Assembly (NCBI GenBank): GCA_944391315.1
Contig: CALXTD010000010.1
Span: 1-51,495, forward strand
From: an uncultured Alphaproteobacteria bacterium
Lineage (GTDB): Bacteria > Pseudomonadota > Alphaproteobacteria > RF32 > CAG-239
Direction of reading: 5' to 3'
Length of the DNA stretch: 51,495 nt
Every line of letters begins with the position of its first letter. The stretch's first letter is position 1. Positions 1 through 7,435 of this stretch are shown here, piece after piece. The position numbers and the translations under genes are program-made. The notes under the pieces were generated by a model. The model was given only the letters and a program-made list of their open reading frames with translations. It had not been told where the DNA came from and did no database searches.

Positions 1-36
1 AGGAGTTTTTTATCTGTAAAGCTCTAAGCTCTTTGG

Positions 37-62
37 AACTACCGGCCTAGCCGGTAGTTTTC
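37..62 (+). terminator. Rho-independent terminator of a plus-strand unit entering from the left
   Basis: A perfect 9-bp stem (AACTACCGG / CCGGTAGTT, 37-45 with 51-59) with loop CCTAG is followed by TTTCTTGTT. The T-rich tail is only on the plus-strand side, so it would end a transcript coming from outside the window. No coding sequence lies in 1-114. Confidence 0.7.
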
Positions 63-68
63 TTGTTA

Positions 69-98
69 CAAAAAAAGAAGCCGCAAACGCGACTTCTT
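69..98 (-). terminator. Rho-independent terminator of rbfA
   Basis: Read on the minus strand, an AAGAAG / CTTCTT stem with an inner GCG/CGC helix (one mismatch) is followed directly by a run of T. It lies 17 bp beyond the rbfA stop codon. Confidence 0.75.
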
Positions 99-114
99 AA
101 GCAATCACAAAACG

Positions 115-504
115 TTATTTTTCATCGTTTTTAGCTAAATCACGCACCACTTTGGGATCACGCAACAGCTTTTCGATTTTATCAACTTCTTCAAAACTTT
201 TATCAATTCTAAAACTAAGCTCCGGCACATAACGCAATTCGGTCTTGGCCATAATCACTTTGCGCAAATAATTTGCCGCAAGTTGCAACCCACCGATAAC
301 CTGCTGTTCTGCTTCTTTTGATGAGGTAATGATATAAACGGAAGCATACTTCAAATCTGGAGAAACCTTAACTTCCATAACCGTAACAAGGGTATTAATT
401 CCTTGCAGATTGCGAATTTCATCACGTTCAATTTGCTTGGCAATAATTTTCTTAATTTCTTGTCCGACACGCAACTGCCGCTGAGAAGGTTCTTTATCAG
501 CCAT
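115..504 (-). CDS. rbfA: Ribosome-binding factor A
   Basis: RbfA binds the 30S subunit near helix 1 of 16S rRNA and assists late 30S maturation. The protein is 129 residues with the family layout: a basic N-terminus (QRQLRVGQEIKKIIAKQ), a KH-type core containing TVMEVKVSPDLKYASVYI, and the C-terminal LRYVPELSFRIDKSFEEVDKIEKLL. The start at 504 was chosen over upstream in-frame ATGs because AGGAGA lies 6 nt before it and the family begins at this point. In most alphaproteobacteria rbfA follows infB; here infB is 8 kb away and rbfA has its own promoter (535-563) and terminator (69-98), so it is monocistronic. The identity is secure. Confidence 0.95.
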   Translation of the reverse strand: MADKEPSQRQLRVGQEIKKIIAKQIERDEIRNLQGINTLVTVMEVKVSPDLKYASVYIITSSKEAEQQVIGGLQLAANYLRKVIMAKTELRYVPELSFRIDKSFEEVDKIEKLLRDPKVVRDLAKNDEK

Positions 505-534
505 AAAACATCTCCTAAAACAAAATCTAACGCG

Positions 535-563
535 ACTGTAGCACGAAAACACCGTCAAATCAA
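535..563 (-). promoter_or_regulatory. Candidate housekeeping promoter of rbfA
   Basis: On the minus strand TTGATT (558-563) and TACAGT (535-540) are separated by exactly 17 nt. It lies between the terminator of the upstream gene and the rbfA Shine-Dalgarno, so rbfA can be transcribed alone. Confidence 0.55.
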
Positions 564-564
564 G

Positions 565-606
565 AAAAAACAAACGGCAGGCAAAGAGAAAATCTCCCGC
601 CTACCG
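565..606 (-). terminator. Rho-independent terminator of the 969-residue protein gene
   Basis: On the minus strand CGGTAGGC pairs with GCCTGCCG (599-606 with 575-582; one G-U pair), with an inner GAGA/TCTC helix. TTTGTTTTTT follows. Confidence 0.7.
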
Positions 607-629
607 CTCTTATTGCTTTTGAAAACAGA

Positions 630-3539
630 CTATTTTCTTTCGGTCTTATCCATCGGCAACGGTTCTTTTGATCCGCTGTTGAACAAAATAGCCTCACTGA
701 TAGCCGTGTTCTTGACCGGAATATCAGTAATCTGCTTACCACAAATTTCAAGTCCGACACTCTTAAGAGCTGTCGCAATCGGCAAGAACAAGTCTGTATT
801 TTCACCACTTGCACCTGAATGAGCAAATCCGGTGATCGTACCGTCTTTATCAATCAAAGCACCGCCCAGCGTAATATTTTGAACATAAGTATCAAGCAAG
901 ATTTCCGTACCTCTGTTCTCGCTGTAACGATAACCTTTAATCTTGCCGGAATCTTCCAGATAACCCTCACCGGTATCAAAGTCAAGAATACCAAGACTCA
1001 TATAAGTCTTCTGGTTAATCGGCGGCAAAGACAAATTGAGCGACAGCGGCGTATACTCAGTCTTTCTGTCAAGATAGAGCAAAGCCGTATTCTTATCAGG
1101 ATTAATTCTGACCGCATAACCGGTAAATTGACCACCATTAATCGTGCGCAGATTATAACTGTTGTTATCTTTGGTAATCAAGTCGGCAGAAGTCAAAACA
1201 AACTGATCAGAAACAATCAAGCCCGCACCTTCTTTACCATTGGCATTAGTAATTGAGATAATTGAAGTACGAACCTTATAAACATCTTCGGCAGAAAGCG
1301 GAATGGTATAAGGCGCACGCTCAACAATGCAAAGCATATTCTGAGCTTCGATAGCATTTTTATCATCAACAGGAACATTGACCCAAGTCTCTTTACTCAA
1401 AGAACCACTGGCTTTAACACCGCCGTCTTCTTCAATGCTAACCGGAATCTTGCACATCTTGTCATCTTCATCACAACAGGTGTTAAAGATGCTATCACAC
1501 TTATCGCAAGGTTCATTAAGCTTGTTGTCTTCACAACCGCCATAAAATTTATTCGGCTCACATCCGCCGTAAATCTTATTATTGCAGTCGCAATCCGGCC
1601 CAAACAAAGTCATGTTGTTACACGGCGTTGCCGGAGCATCTGAAGTTAAAGCGGCAATTGGAGCAGCCACAGCAGCAATCGGAGCACCGACAACGGCTAA
1701 TAACGGAGAAATACCCTCGCCATCTTTAACTTCTTTTGAATAACGTTCATCAGACGGAACCGGACTAATGCTTGGGTCAAGCGGCTCAGGAGCAGCTTCT
1801 TTACTCAACAAAATATCTGCAGGCTCAGCAACCGGTTGCTCTGTAACAACAGTTTCCTCAACCACAGTTTCTTCCAAATCAAGATTGTTCAAAACAGTTG
1901 GTTGAGTATCTGCAGCAGGTTGTGCCACTGGAGCAGGAACAGGTGCTGAAAGCGGAGCCGGCGCAGGTTCAGGAGCCTGCATCGGAGCAGGTTGCGGCGC
2001 AGCCATTGGAGCCGGCGCAGGTTCAGGAGCCTGCATTGGAGCAGGTTGTGGAGCAGCCATCGGGGCCGGAGCCGGCATTGGAGCCGGTTGTGAGGCTGAC
2101 ATCGGGACTGGAGCCGACTGTGGCATTGGAGCCGGTTGCGGCGTCGGAAGTGGCGGAACCGGCGTAAGCGCAGAACCAACTTCGGGCTGTTTATTTTCTA
2201 ACGGAATCAACGGTTGTTCAGCTTTGGGAGGAACAACCGGACTTGGCATAACCGGTTTATCATCAGGCGTATAAACATATTTTGTAACACTGTTTTTACG
2301 AGCTTCATGATCAGTGTATTGACACTTAATCGGATTATGGGCTTTTTCGTGTTCAATATACTGAATCCGCTGGCTTTCTTTTTCAGCAGATGTGAAACGA
2401 TGAGAAACAACCTTCAAGAAAGCCGGATGGCTGCGAAGATTGTTAGCCGCATCAGCAAAAGCTTTTTCAACCAACAAAACCTCACCATTAGGCTCACCGC
2501 GCATCAAATCAGCATAACCATCAGTCTCACCTGACCAATAAATAACTTCTCGATTAATATCGGTAACCGTCCATTTAACCGTAATCTCCGAAGACCCGAT
2601 ACGGCTGTTTTCCATAATGGCTTCATTCCAATTATACTTATCACAAATATTCATAAAATAATTGGTGATTTCTGCCGTAATCAAATATTCCGGCAAGGGG
2701 CTCGGTGTTTCTTCAATACAAACATCATCAGGAATTTTAACAATATTGAAGCAGTCTTTAAGTTGATTATCAAAAACAGAAATAAGACGCATATTGCTTT
2801 CCATCAACCGCCCTTGGTTCAAAATCGCCTCTTTGGTAAAACGACGGCAACCAAAAATACGGAATCGATAATTTCCGAGCTTTTGCATCAAAGGACCGTT
2901 AATATCTTCATCATTGAGCTTAAAATCAACCCATTCTAACTGGATAGGCGCATACTGCCCACATTTTCCATGAATTTTATCATAAATGCTGCCGCTTGGA
3001 CGAACAACATAATTTTGCACAAAGTTATAGCGCACAACTTCTTTAACCTTAGCTTTTTTGGGCGCCCGCTGTTTGGCCTTGCATTTTTGAGGGTTAAGGG
3101 TGCAAGCCGAAGGCTGAACGGCAACTTTTTTATCGCAAAGAACAGGGTCATTGCCACAACCTTGCCCCGGAAAGATACTGTTATCTTGTCCGCTGCTCGC
3201 TTCACAGCAAGTACCGCCAAAAATGCTGCCGTCACGATAAGTCTTACCCTTAACCGTTACCACTGGAATATTTGCCGCTCTTCCATCCTGCTGAGGGTTC
3301 AAAGCTTCTTTGCGCTGCTGAATACGCGTTGTAACTTCACCGGCATATTTGCTTTTCTGATCAAAAAAGCCCATGCTCGAACTTGTATCGGTATATTCGG
3401 TCCGAATTTCTATTTCCCCGTTGCCATCATAAGCATTATTATCATATTGAGAAGCCCTAGAAGCCCTCAACGCAACAGCACTCACGCTCAGCGCCAAAAC
3501 AGAACAGGCCAACGGCTTGAAATAGCTATTTATTTTCAT
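630..3539 (-). CDS. Large secreted protein with degenerate trypsin-like C-terminal domain
   Basis: Predicted exported protein of 969 residues with no assigned function. Visible in order: a signal peptide (about residues 1-30, hydrophobic stretch before ALRASRA); a Cys-rich linker (about 100-165); a folded region (about 170-385) with beta-strand patterns such as ITVKWTVTDINREVIYWSG; a Pro/Ala/Gln/Met low-complexity stretch (about 430-550) that includes an 18-residue tandem repeat; a second Cys-rich stretch (about 640-700) with repeated GGCE-NK motifs; and a trypsin/HtrA-like domain (about 750-940). In that last domain the expected TAAH motif reads TSAD and the expected GNSGG reads TLGG, so the catalytic His and Ser both seem to be missing. 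A role as binding or scaffold protein is inference. The start at 3539 has GGAG 7 nt upstream; it follows comM by 12 bp. Confidence 0.75.
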   Translation of the reverse strand: MKINSYFKPLACSVLALSVSAVALRASRASQYDNNAYDGNGEIEIRTEYTDTSSSMGFFDQKSKYAGEVTTRIQQRKEALNPQQDGRAANIPVVTVKGKTYRDGSIFGGTCCEASSGQDNSIFPGQGCGNDPVLCDKKVAVQPSACTLNPQKCKAKQRAPKKAKVKEVVRYNFVQNYVVRPSGSIYDKIHGKCGQYAPIQLEWVDFKLNDEDINGPLMQKLGNYRFRIFGCRRFTKEAILNQGRLMESNMRLISVFDNQLKDCFNIVKIPDDVCIEETPSPLPEYLITAEITNYFMNICDKYNWNEAIMENSRIGSSEITVKWTVTDINREVIYWSGETDGYADLMRGEPNGEVLLVEKAFADAANNLRSHPAFLKVVSHRFTSAEKESQRIQYIEHEKAHNPIKCQYTDHEARKNSVTKYVYTPDDKPVMPSPVVPPKAEQPLIPLENKQPEVGSALTPVPPLPTPQPAPMPQSAPVPMSASQPAPMPAPAPMAAPQPAPMQAPEPAPAPMAAPQPAPMQAPEPAPAPLSAPVPAPVAQPAADTQPTVLNNLDLEETVVEETVVTEQPVAEPADILLSKEAAPEPLDPSISPVPSDERYSKEVKDGEGISPLLAVVGAPIAAVAAPIAALTSDAPATPCNNMTLFGPDCDCNNKIYGGCEPNKFYGGCEDNKLNEPCDKCDSIFNTCCDEDDKMCKIPVSIEEDGGVKASGSLSKETWVNVPVDDKNAIEAQNMLCIVERAPYTIPLSAEDVYKVRTSIISITNANGKEGAGLIVSDQFVLTSADLITKDNNSYNLRTINGGQFTGYAVRINPDKNTALLYLDRKTEYTPLSLNLSLPPINQKTYMSLGILDFDTGEGYLEDSGKIKGYRYSENRGTEILLDTYVQNITLGGALIDKDGTITGFAHSGASGENTDLFLPIATALKSVGLEICGKQITDIPVKNTAISEAILFNSGSKEPLPMDKTERK
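1954..2061 (-). repeat. Two tandem 54-bp coding repeats
   Basis: 1954-2007 and 2008-2061 are near-identical 54-bp units differing at a handful of positions. Each encodes 18 residues of the type PAPMAAPQPAPMQAPEPA inside the Pro/Ala linker of the 969-residue protein. Further degenerate units lie on both sides. Such linkers commonly vary in length between strains. Confidence 0.9.
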
Positions 3540-3551
3540 CAAAATACTCCA

Positions 3552-5075
3552 TCATTTTTTATAATGCGGCATCATACGGCGGTATGACAAAGCTTCAGCT
3601 ATGTGCATTCTAAGCACTTTTTCATTATTTTGCAAGTCTGCAATTGTCCTTGCTAACCGCAAAATGCGATGATAGGCTCTGGCCGAAATTTTATTTTTAT
3701 CAGCATAATTGATAAGAAGCTTCTGAGCCTCATCATCTAATACAACAGCCTTATCCAGCGCTTTTCCTTTCAAATCTGCATTTGTATGACAACCTTTAAG
3801 GCCCAAAGCTTTAAAACGATCGCTTTGAATTTTTCTTGCCGCCAAAACACGTTCACGAATTTGGGCCGAGGTTTCGCCTGTCTTAACCGAAGAAAGCTCC
3901 CATGGAGAAACGGCATGCATTTCAATTTGAATATCAATACGATCAAGTAAAGGACCCGAAATTTTAGATTGATATTCTGCAGCACAAAGCGGCGCCCTCG
4001 GACATTCAAATTCCGGCGTTCCGAGATGTCCGCAACGACAAGGATTCATCGCGGCGATAAGCTGAACTTTTGCCGGATAAGTCGTATGAGCATTAACGCG
4101 AGATATGGTGATTTTTCCGTTTTCCAAGGGTTGACGCAACGCTTCCAAGGTTGCGCGATTAAACTCCGGCAACTCATCAAGAAACAAAACACCGTTGTGA
4201 GCCAAAGAAATCTCCCCTGGTTCAGCACGACGTCCGCCACCAACCAAAGCCGGCGTCGAAGCATTGTGATGCGGCGCACGAAACGGACGCGAAAAACATA
4301 ACATACCACCCTTTAGCTCACCGGCAATCGAATGAATAATACTGGTTTCAAGAGCCTCTTCGGGTGTTAGCGGCGGCAAAATCCCCGGCAACCTGGCTGC
4401 CAACATAGACTTACCTGACCCCGGAGGCCCAATCATAAGCATATTATGCCCACCGGCAGCAGCAATCTCAAGAGCACGTTTAGCACTTTCTTGACCTTTG
4501 ACATCCGCCATATCAGGATAAACATTATTTTCAGACATTTGTTGTTTTACCGGCTGAGGAATCAGCTGTGTCCCTTTGAAATGATTGATAAGCTCAAGCA
4601 GATTATGAGGGGCCAAAATCTCTTTAATACCGGACCACGCGGCTTCCGAGCCTTGCTCTGCCGGACAAACCAACCCTTTGTTAAGACGATTAGCATGAAT
4701 AGCCGCCGGAAGAATACCGTTTACCGGCAAGATAGAAGCATCAAGCCCAAGCTCACCAAGCACGATATAGTTATCTACTTCCTCCAGAGGAATAATCCCC
4801 AGACAAGAGATAATACCAAGCGCCACCGGCAAATCATAATGAGAACCTTCTTTGAGCAAATCTGCCGGCGCAAGATTAATAGTCACTCTCTTTGCAGGAA
4901 AACTTATTCCGATAGAATTAAGCGCCGCCCGCACACGTTCACGACTTTCGGCCACCGCTTTATCCGGCAACCCGACAATAGAAAAAGCAGGCATTCCCGA
5001 AGAAATCTGAACCTGCAAATCCACATCTTGGGTATCCAAGCCATTAAAAGCAAGAGTGTTAACGCGGCTAAGCAT
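3552..5075 (-). CDS. comM: YifB/ComM family Mg-chelatase-like AAA+ ATPase
   Basis: ComM-family proteins are hexameric AAA+ helicases; ComM promotes branch migration during integration of transformed DNA. The protein is 507 residues, normal for the family. It has the N-terminal ChlI domain (MLSRVNTLAFNGLD, then GMPAFSIVGLPDKAVAESRERV), a Walker A motif GPPGSGKS near residue 218, Walker B VLFLDELPEF, a Cys cluster NPCRCG, and the C-terminal Mg-chelatase domain ending SARAYHRILRLARTIADL. The ATG at 5075 is preferred to an in-frame GTG at 5084, since it overlaps the end of the upstream lipoprotein gene and has GGTGG upstream. Many bacteria carry yifB without known competence, so the symbol names the family, not a proven role. 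Confidence 0.9.
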   Translation of the reverse strand: MLSRVNTLAFNGLDTQDVDLQVQISSGMPAFSIVGLPDKAVAESRERVRAALNSIGISFPAKRVTINLAPADLLKEGSHYDLPVALGIISCLGIIPLEEVDNYIVLGELGLDASILPVNGILPAAIHANRLNKGLVCPAEQGSEAAWSGIKEILAPHNLLELINHFKGTQLIPQPVKQQMSENNVYPDMADVKGQESAKRALEIAAAGGHNMLMIGPPGSGKSMLAARLPGILPPLTPEEALETSIIHSIAGELKGGMLCFSRPFRAPHHNASTPALVGGGRRAEPGEISLAHNGVLFLDELPEFNRATLEALRQPLENGKITISRVNAHTTYPAKVQLIAAMNPCRCGHLGTPEFECPRAPLCAAEYQSKISGPLLDRIDIQIEMHAVSPWELSSVKTGETSAQIRERVLAARKIQSDRFKALGLKGCHTNADLKGKALDKAVVLDDEAQKLLINYADKNKISARAYHRILRLARTIADLQNNEKVLRMHIAEALSYRRMMPHYKK

Positions 5076-5077
5076 AT

Positions 5078-5419
5078 CTACCACCGCGGCGTACGCTCAC
5101 CGTCACGCCAACGGCGAGTAGGATAAGTTCCGCGATGCAAAAAATCATAACTTGCAGTTTTATAAGGGATATCCCTATAACGAACATATCCTTTTCTTTC
5201 AAAAATCAAAGCACATTCTTCGGAACTTGTTGTCGGTGTTGAATAGCAATGAACAATATATTTGCTCATCGGATTAAGCAGGCTGATTTTGGTCGGCGTA
5301 TTAACAAAACAAGGAGGCGCCGCCACATAATTAACCTTTCCTTCCTCGGGAAATTCCCAAAGAGAAGAACAAGCGCTCAAAACCAAAAGCAACGGAGCGA
5401 TAAGAAAAATCCTGAACAT
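5078..5419 (-). CDS. Small predicted lipoprotein
   Basis: A 113-residue protein with a lipoprotein signal: a basic start MFRIF, a hydrophobic core, and lipobox LSAC with the lipidated Cys at about residue 17. The mature part is about 97 residues with three further Cys residues (APPCF, VHCYS, EECAL) and an Arg/Trp-rich tail (TRRWRDGERTPRW). Start 5419 was chosen because it gives a normal lipoprotein leader; the longer reading from 5464 would put a second hydrophobic stretch in front. The stop is 3 nt from the comM ATG, indicating one operon with comM and the 969-residue protein. I do not recognise the family. It probably sits at the inner or outer membrane facing the periplasm. Confidence 0.75.
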   Translation of the reverse strand: MFRIFLIAPLLLVLSACSSLWEFPEEGKVNYVAAPPCFVNTPTKISLLNPMSKYIVHCYSTPTTSSEECALIFERKGYVRYRDIPYKTASYDFLHRGTYPTRRWRDGERTPRW

Positions 5420-5505
5420 AGCACCAATTCCAAAGATAATTTCAAATAATAGCAACCATAGCACTTAATAATTAAAATATCCTAAATCTTTTTGAAAAAT
5501 TTTTC

Positions 5506-5533
5506 TTGATTTTCTTCAATTTTCGTGTATATT
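5506..5533 (+). promoter_or_regulatory. Candidate promoter of the rpsF-rpsR-rplI operon
   Basis: TTGATT (5506-5511) and TATATT (5528-5533) are separated by 16 nt. The predicted transcript starts near 5540, leaving a leader of about 100 nt before rpsF. Confidence 0.55.
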
Positions 5534-5584
5534 CCGAATGTTCCTTGCTTGAAGAGCTTGCTTTTTGGGCTATACAAATAAGGA

Positions 5585-5610
5585 CTGAGCCGAGTTTTAC
5601 TTTGGCTTAG
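5585..5610 (+). promoter_or_regulatory. Hairpin in the rpsF leader, possible S6:S18 autoregulatory site
   Basis: CTGAGCC (5585-5591) pairs with GGCTTAG (5604-5610; one G-U pair) around a 12-nt loop, 32 nt before the rpsF start. rpsF leaders of many bacteria bind the S6:S18 complex through a CCG-containing element, and a CCG lies at 5590-5592. The match is by eye only. Confidence 0.35.
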
Positions 5611-5642
5611 AATTGTTGAGAATCCATAAGGAGAATAATATA

Positions 5643-5981
5643 ATGAATAATTACGAGAGCGTGCTTATTGCACGTCAGGATCTGGGTGCATCTCAGGTTA
5701 ACAACATTGTAGAAGAGCTCTCCAATGTTATCAAAAACGAAGGCGGAAACGTTGTCCGCGTTGACAACTGGGGCTTGAAAAACCTCGCTTATCGTATCAA
5801 AAAGAACCGCAAAGGCCACTATGTTTTGATGAACATCACGGCTCCGGCTTCTGCAATTGCCGAATTTGAAAGAATTATGCGCTTTAACGAAGACATCATT
5901 CGTTATATGACCGTAAAAGTTGAACAATTCAGCGATGCTAACGACGCCAGCAGCGAATCAACCGCATCAGCAGAAGAATAA
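5643..5981 (+). CDS. rpsF: 30S ribosomal protein bS6
   Basis: bS6 pairs with bS18 on the platform of the 30S subunit. The protein is 112 residues: [15 protein letters not shown], the central [29 protein letters not shown], and an acidic tail rich in Ala and Ser. The family start and AAGGAGA (5628-5634) place the start at 5643; an ATG in frame at 5613 lies upstream of this site and is not part of the gene. It is the first gene of rpsF-rpsR-rplI, the standard bacterial order, with a 12-nt gap to rpsR. Regulation by a leader hairpin is suspected (5585-5610). Confidence 0.97.
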   Translation: MNNYESVLIARQDLGASQVNNIVEELSNVIKNEGGNVVRVDNWGLKNLAYRIKKNRKGHYVLMNITAPASAIAEFERIMRFNEDIIRYMTVKVEQFSDANDASSESTASAEE

Positions 5982-5993
5982 GGAGAATCGAAA

Positions 5994-6221
5994 ATGGCAA
6001 AACAAGTATTCTTTAGAAGAAAGAAAGCATGTCCGTTTTCAGGCGAAGACGCTTTGAAGATTGACTACAAAGACGTAAAACTTCTCTCCAGATATATTTC
6101 TGAAAAAGGGAAGATTATCCCCAGCCGCATTACCTCCGTTTCTGTTAAGAAGCAGAGAGAATTGGCAAGAGCAATCAAACGTGCACGTTACATCGGCTTA
6201 TTGCCGTTTGTAGCCGACTAA
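5994..6221 (+). CDS. rpsR: 30S ribosomal protein bS18
   Basis: A 75-residue basic protein of the 30S platform, partner of bS6. Recognisable elements are [12 protein letters not shown] at the start, [19 protein letters not shown] in the middle, and the RNA-binding [23 protein letters not shown] block near the C-terminus. The single Cys in ACPF is common in the family. GGAG precedes the start. It lies between rpsF and rplI with short gaps (12 and 18 nt), so all three are cotranscribed. Confidence 0.97.
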   Translation: MAKQVFFRRKKACPFSGEDALKIDYKDVKLLSRYISEKGKIIPSRITSVSVKKQRELARAIKRARYIGLLPFVAD

Positions 6222-6239
6222 GCGGAAGGAGAGAAAGAA

Positions 6240-6725
6240 ATGGAAATCATTCTTCTGGAACATGTTGAAAAATTAGGCAAGATGGGCGACAAAGTAAACG
6301 TTAAAAACGGTTATGCCCGCAACTACCTTTTACCTTCAAAGAAAGCTTTGCGCGCTACTGAAGCAAACATCGCTTTTTATGAAAAGAAAAAAGCAGAGCT
6401 TGAAGCTCACAACAAAGCTTTGTTTGATGAAGCAAACAAAAAAGCAGAAGCATTAAAAGGCTTCAATGCAGTTTTGATTCGTCAAGCAGCAGAAACAGGC
6501 CAATTATATGGTTCTGTTACAATCCGCGACATTGCAAGTGCAATCAAAGAAGCCGGATTCGATGTTGAACGCCGCTGCGTATTCCTTGAGAAACCGATTA
6601 AAGACTTGGGCGTATATGAAGTAAAACTCAACTTACACCCTGAAGTATCTCAAGTTATTTTGGTAAACGTCGCCCGTACGGAAGACGAAGCCAAGAAGCA
6701 GGCAAAAGCTCATTCTGCTGAATAA
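6240..6725 (+). CDS. rplI: 50S ribosomal protein bL9
   Basis: bL9 is the elongated protein at the base of the L1 stalk of the 50S subunit. The N-terminal domain shows the signature MEIILLEHVEKLGKMGDKVNVKNG followed by YARNYLLPSKKALRAT; a long connecting helix (about 45-75) leads to the C-terminal domain (GSVTIRDIASAIKEAGFDVERR). Length is 161 residues, some 10-15 more than typical, the excess being a charged tail (EDEAKKQAKAHSAE). It is the last gene of the operon; a strong hairpin terminator follows 22 nt after the stop. Confidence 0.97.
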   Translation: MEIILLEHVEKLGKMGDKVNVKNGYARNYLLPSKKALRATEANIAFYEKKKAELEAHNKALFDEANKKAEALKGFNAVLIRQAAETGQLYGSVTIRDIASAIKEAGFDVERRCVFLEKPIKDLGVYEVKLNLHPEVSQVILVNVARTEDEAKKQAKAHSAE

Positions 6726-6740
6726 AACTTCGGTTTTAAC

Positions 6741-6778
6741 AAAAAAAGCTCTGAGTTATAAAACTCAGAGCTTTTTTT
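6741..6778. terminator. Bidirectional terminator between rplI and the convergent gene
   Basis: A perfect 10-bp stem GCTCTGAGTT / AACTCAGAGC (6748-6757 with 6762-6771), loop ATAA, is flanked by A7 and T7. It can end rplI transcripts and, in reverse, those of the gene at 6777-7319, whose stop codon lies in the T run. Confidence 0.9.
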
Positions 6779-7319
6779 AATCTAAAGAAGCAACCGGACA
6801 AGTAAAATAAGCATTGAGCTTTCCACCTGCAACAAGATTTTCAGGATTATCTAAAAAATAAATAATTCCTGCAGCTCCACCATTTCCATACTCACTATCT
6901 GTCCACAAAATATCATGAGTACAAATCGGCTCAAACCCCATTCTTATTCGCTGAATATTAATCTGCGTTAAACGTGGACGAACCTCAACCAGCCAAAAAT
7001 GCCGATCACCGCGAGAACATTTATTGCCAAGAATAGTTTGTTTTTCACAATACTTTCCTGCTTCAAACCAATCTAAATGATTAGTTGAATGCTCAATAAA
7101 TACAGCTTTTCCAGCAATAATTATTGCCTTAGGCTGCACCCCCTTTAAAGGAAACCACGAACGTTTATCGTTCTCATAAATAACTTCAAAGGAAAAACGT
7201 TCTCTAGGACCTCCTTTTTGAACAAAATATCCTCCAAAATAACGAGCCACTTCTGCCGGAGAAATTTTATTCGCTTTCATAATATTTGCAACTTGTTCTA
7301 TAACTTCTTTTTTTTCCAT
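6777..7319 (-). CDS. Hypothetical protein, paralogue family member A
   Basis: A soluble protein of 180 residues without signal peptide or membrane segment; I do not recognise a named family. It aligns by eye with the genes at 7436-7972 and 13823-14251. The N-terminal motif ISPAEVARYFGGYFVQKGG (19-37) matches VTIEDLCKRWGGEFVSKKG in the neighbour. The core motif is F-E-V-I-Y (44-48), PLKG (57-60), P-K-A-I-I-I-A-G (63-70). A C-terminal block has GFEPI (128-132) and LW-D (138-141). The unit is monocistronic: TTGACT promoter 73 nt before the start, A/T-rich leader without Shine-Dalgarno, own terminator. The N-terminal part (about 1-35) could be a small helical DNA- or protein-binding unit, but this is a guess. 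Confidence 0.75.
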   Translation of the reverse strand: MEKKEVIEQVANIMKANKISPAEVARYFGGYFVQKGGPRERFSFEVIYENDKRSWFPLKGVQPKAIIIAGKAVFIEHSTNHLDWFEAGKYCEKQTILGNKCSRGDRHFWLVEVRPRLTQINIQRIRMGFEPICTHDILWTDSEYGNGGAAGIIYFLDNPENLVAGGKLNAYFTCPVASLD

Positions 7320-7363
7320 ATAATATAATTATTAAATTGACATCATAATAAAAAAACAAAATA

Positions 7364-7392
7364 AGGCTACATTAAGTATAGACAAAAGTCAA
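7364..7392 (-). promoter_or_regulatory. Promoter of family member A
   Basis: Minus-strand TTGACT (7387-7392), 17-nt spacer, TAGCCT (7364-7369). The 22 nt at 7379-7400 are identical to those at 14317-14338 in front of member C. The -35 box follows directly after the U tract of the terminator of member B. Confidence 0.55.
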
Positions 7393-7393
7393 C

Positions 7394-7431
7394 AAAAAAA
7401 GGTTTTATCATTTAAGATAAAACCTTTTTTG
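7394..7431. terminator. Terminator of family member B
   Basis: GGTTTTATC (7401-7409) and GATAAAACC (7416-7424) form a perfect 9-bp stem, extended by A/T pairs, with loop ATTTAA. On the minus strand it ends the gene at 7436-7972, 5 nt beyond its stop, and is followed by T7. Confidence 0.9.
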
Positions 7432-7435
7432 AAAA

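Noticed and set aside
1898-2167. 89-codon plus-strand ORF rich in Glu, Pro, Val
   Set aside because: It is the antisense shadow of the repetitive Pro/Ala linker of the 969-residue protein and has no ribosome binding site or family match.
2970-3587. 205-codon plus-strand ORF
   Set aside because: Antisense to the start of the 969-residue gene and to the comM 3' end; composition is that of a reversed coding strand.
4446-5126. 226-codon plus-strand ORF antisense to comM
   Set aside because: comM is clearly the coding strand; the opposite reading is rich in Arg, His and Asn without domains.
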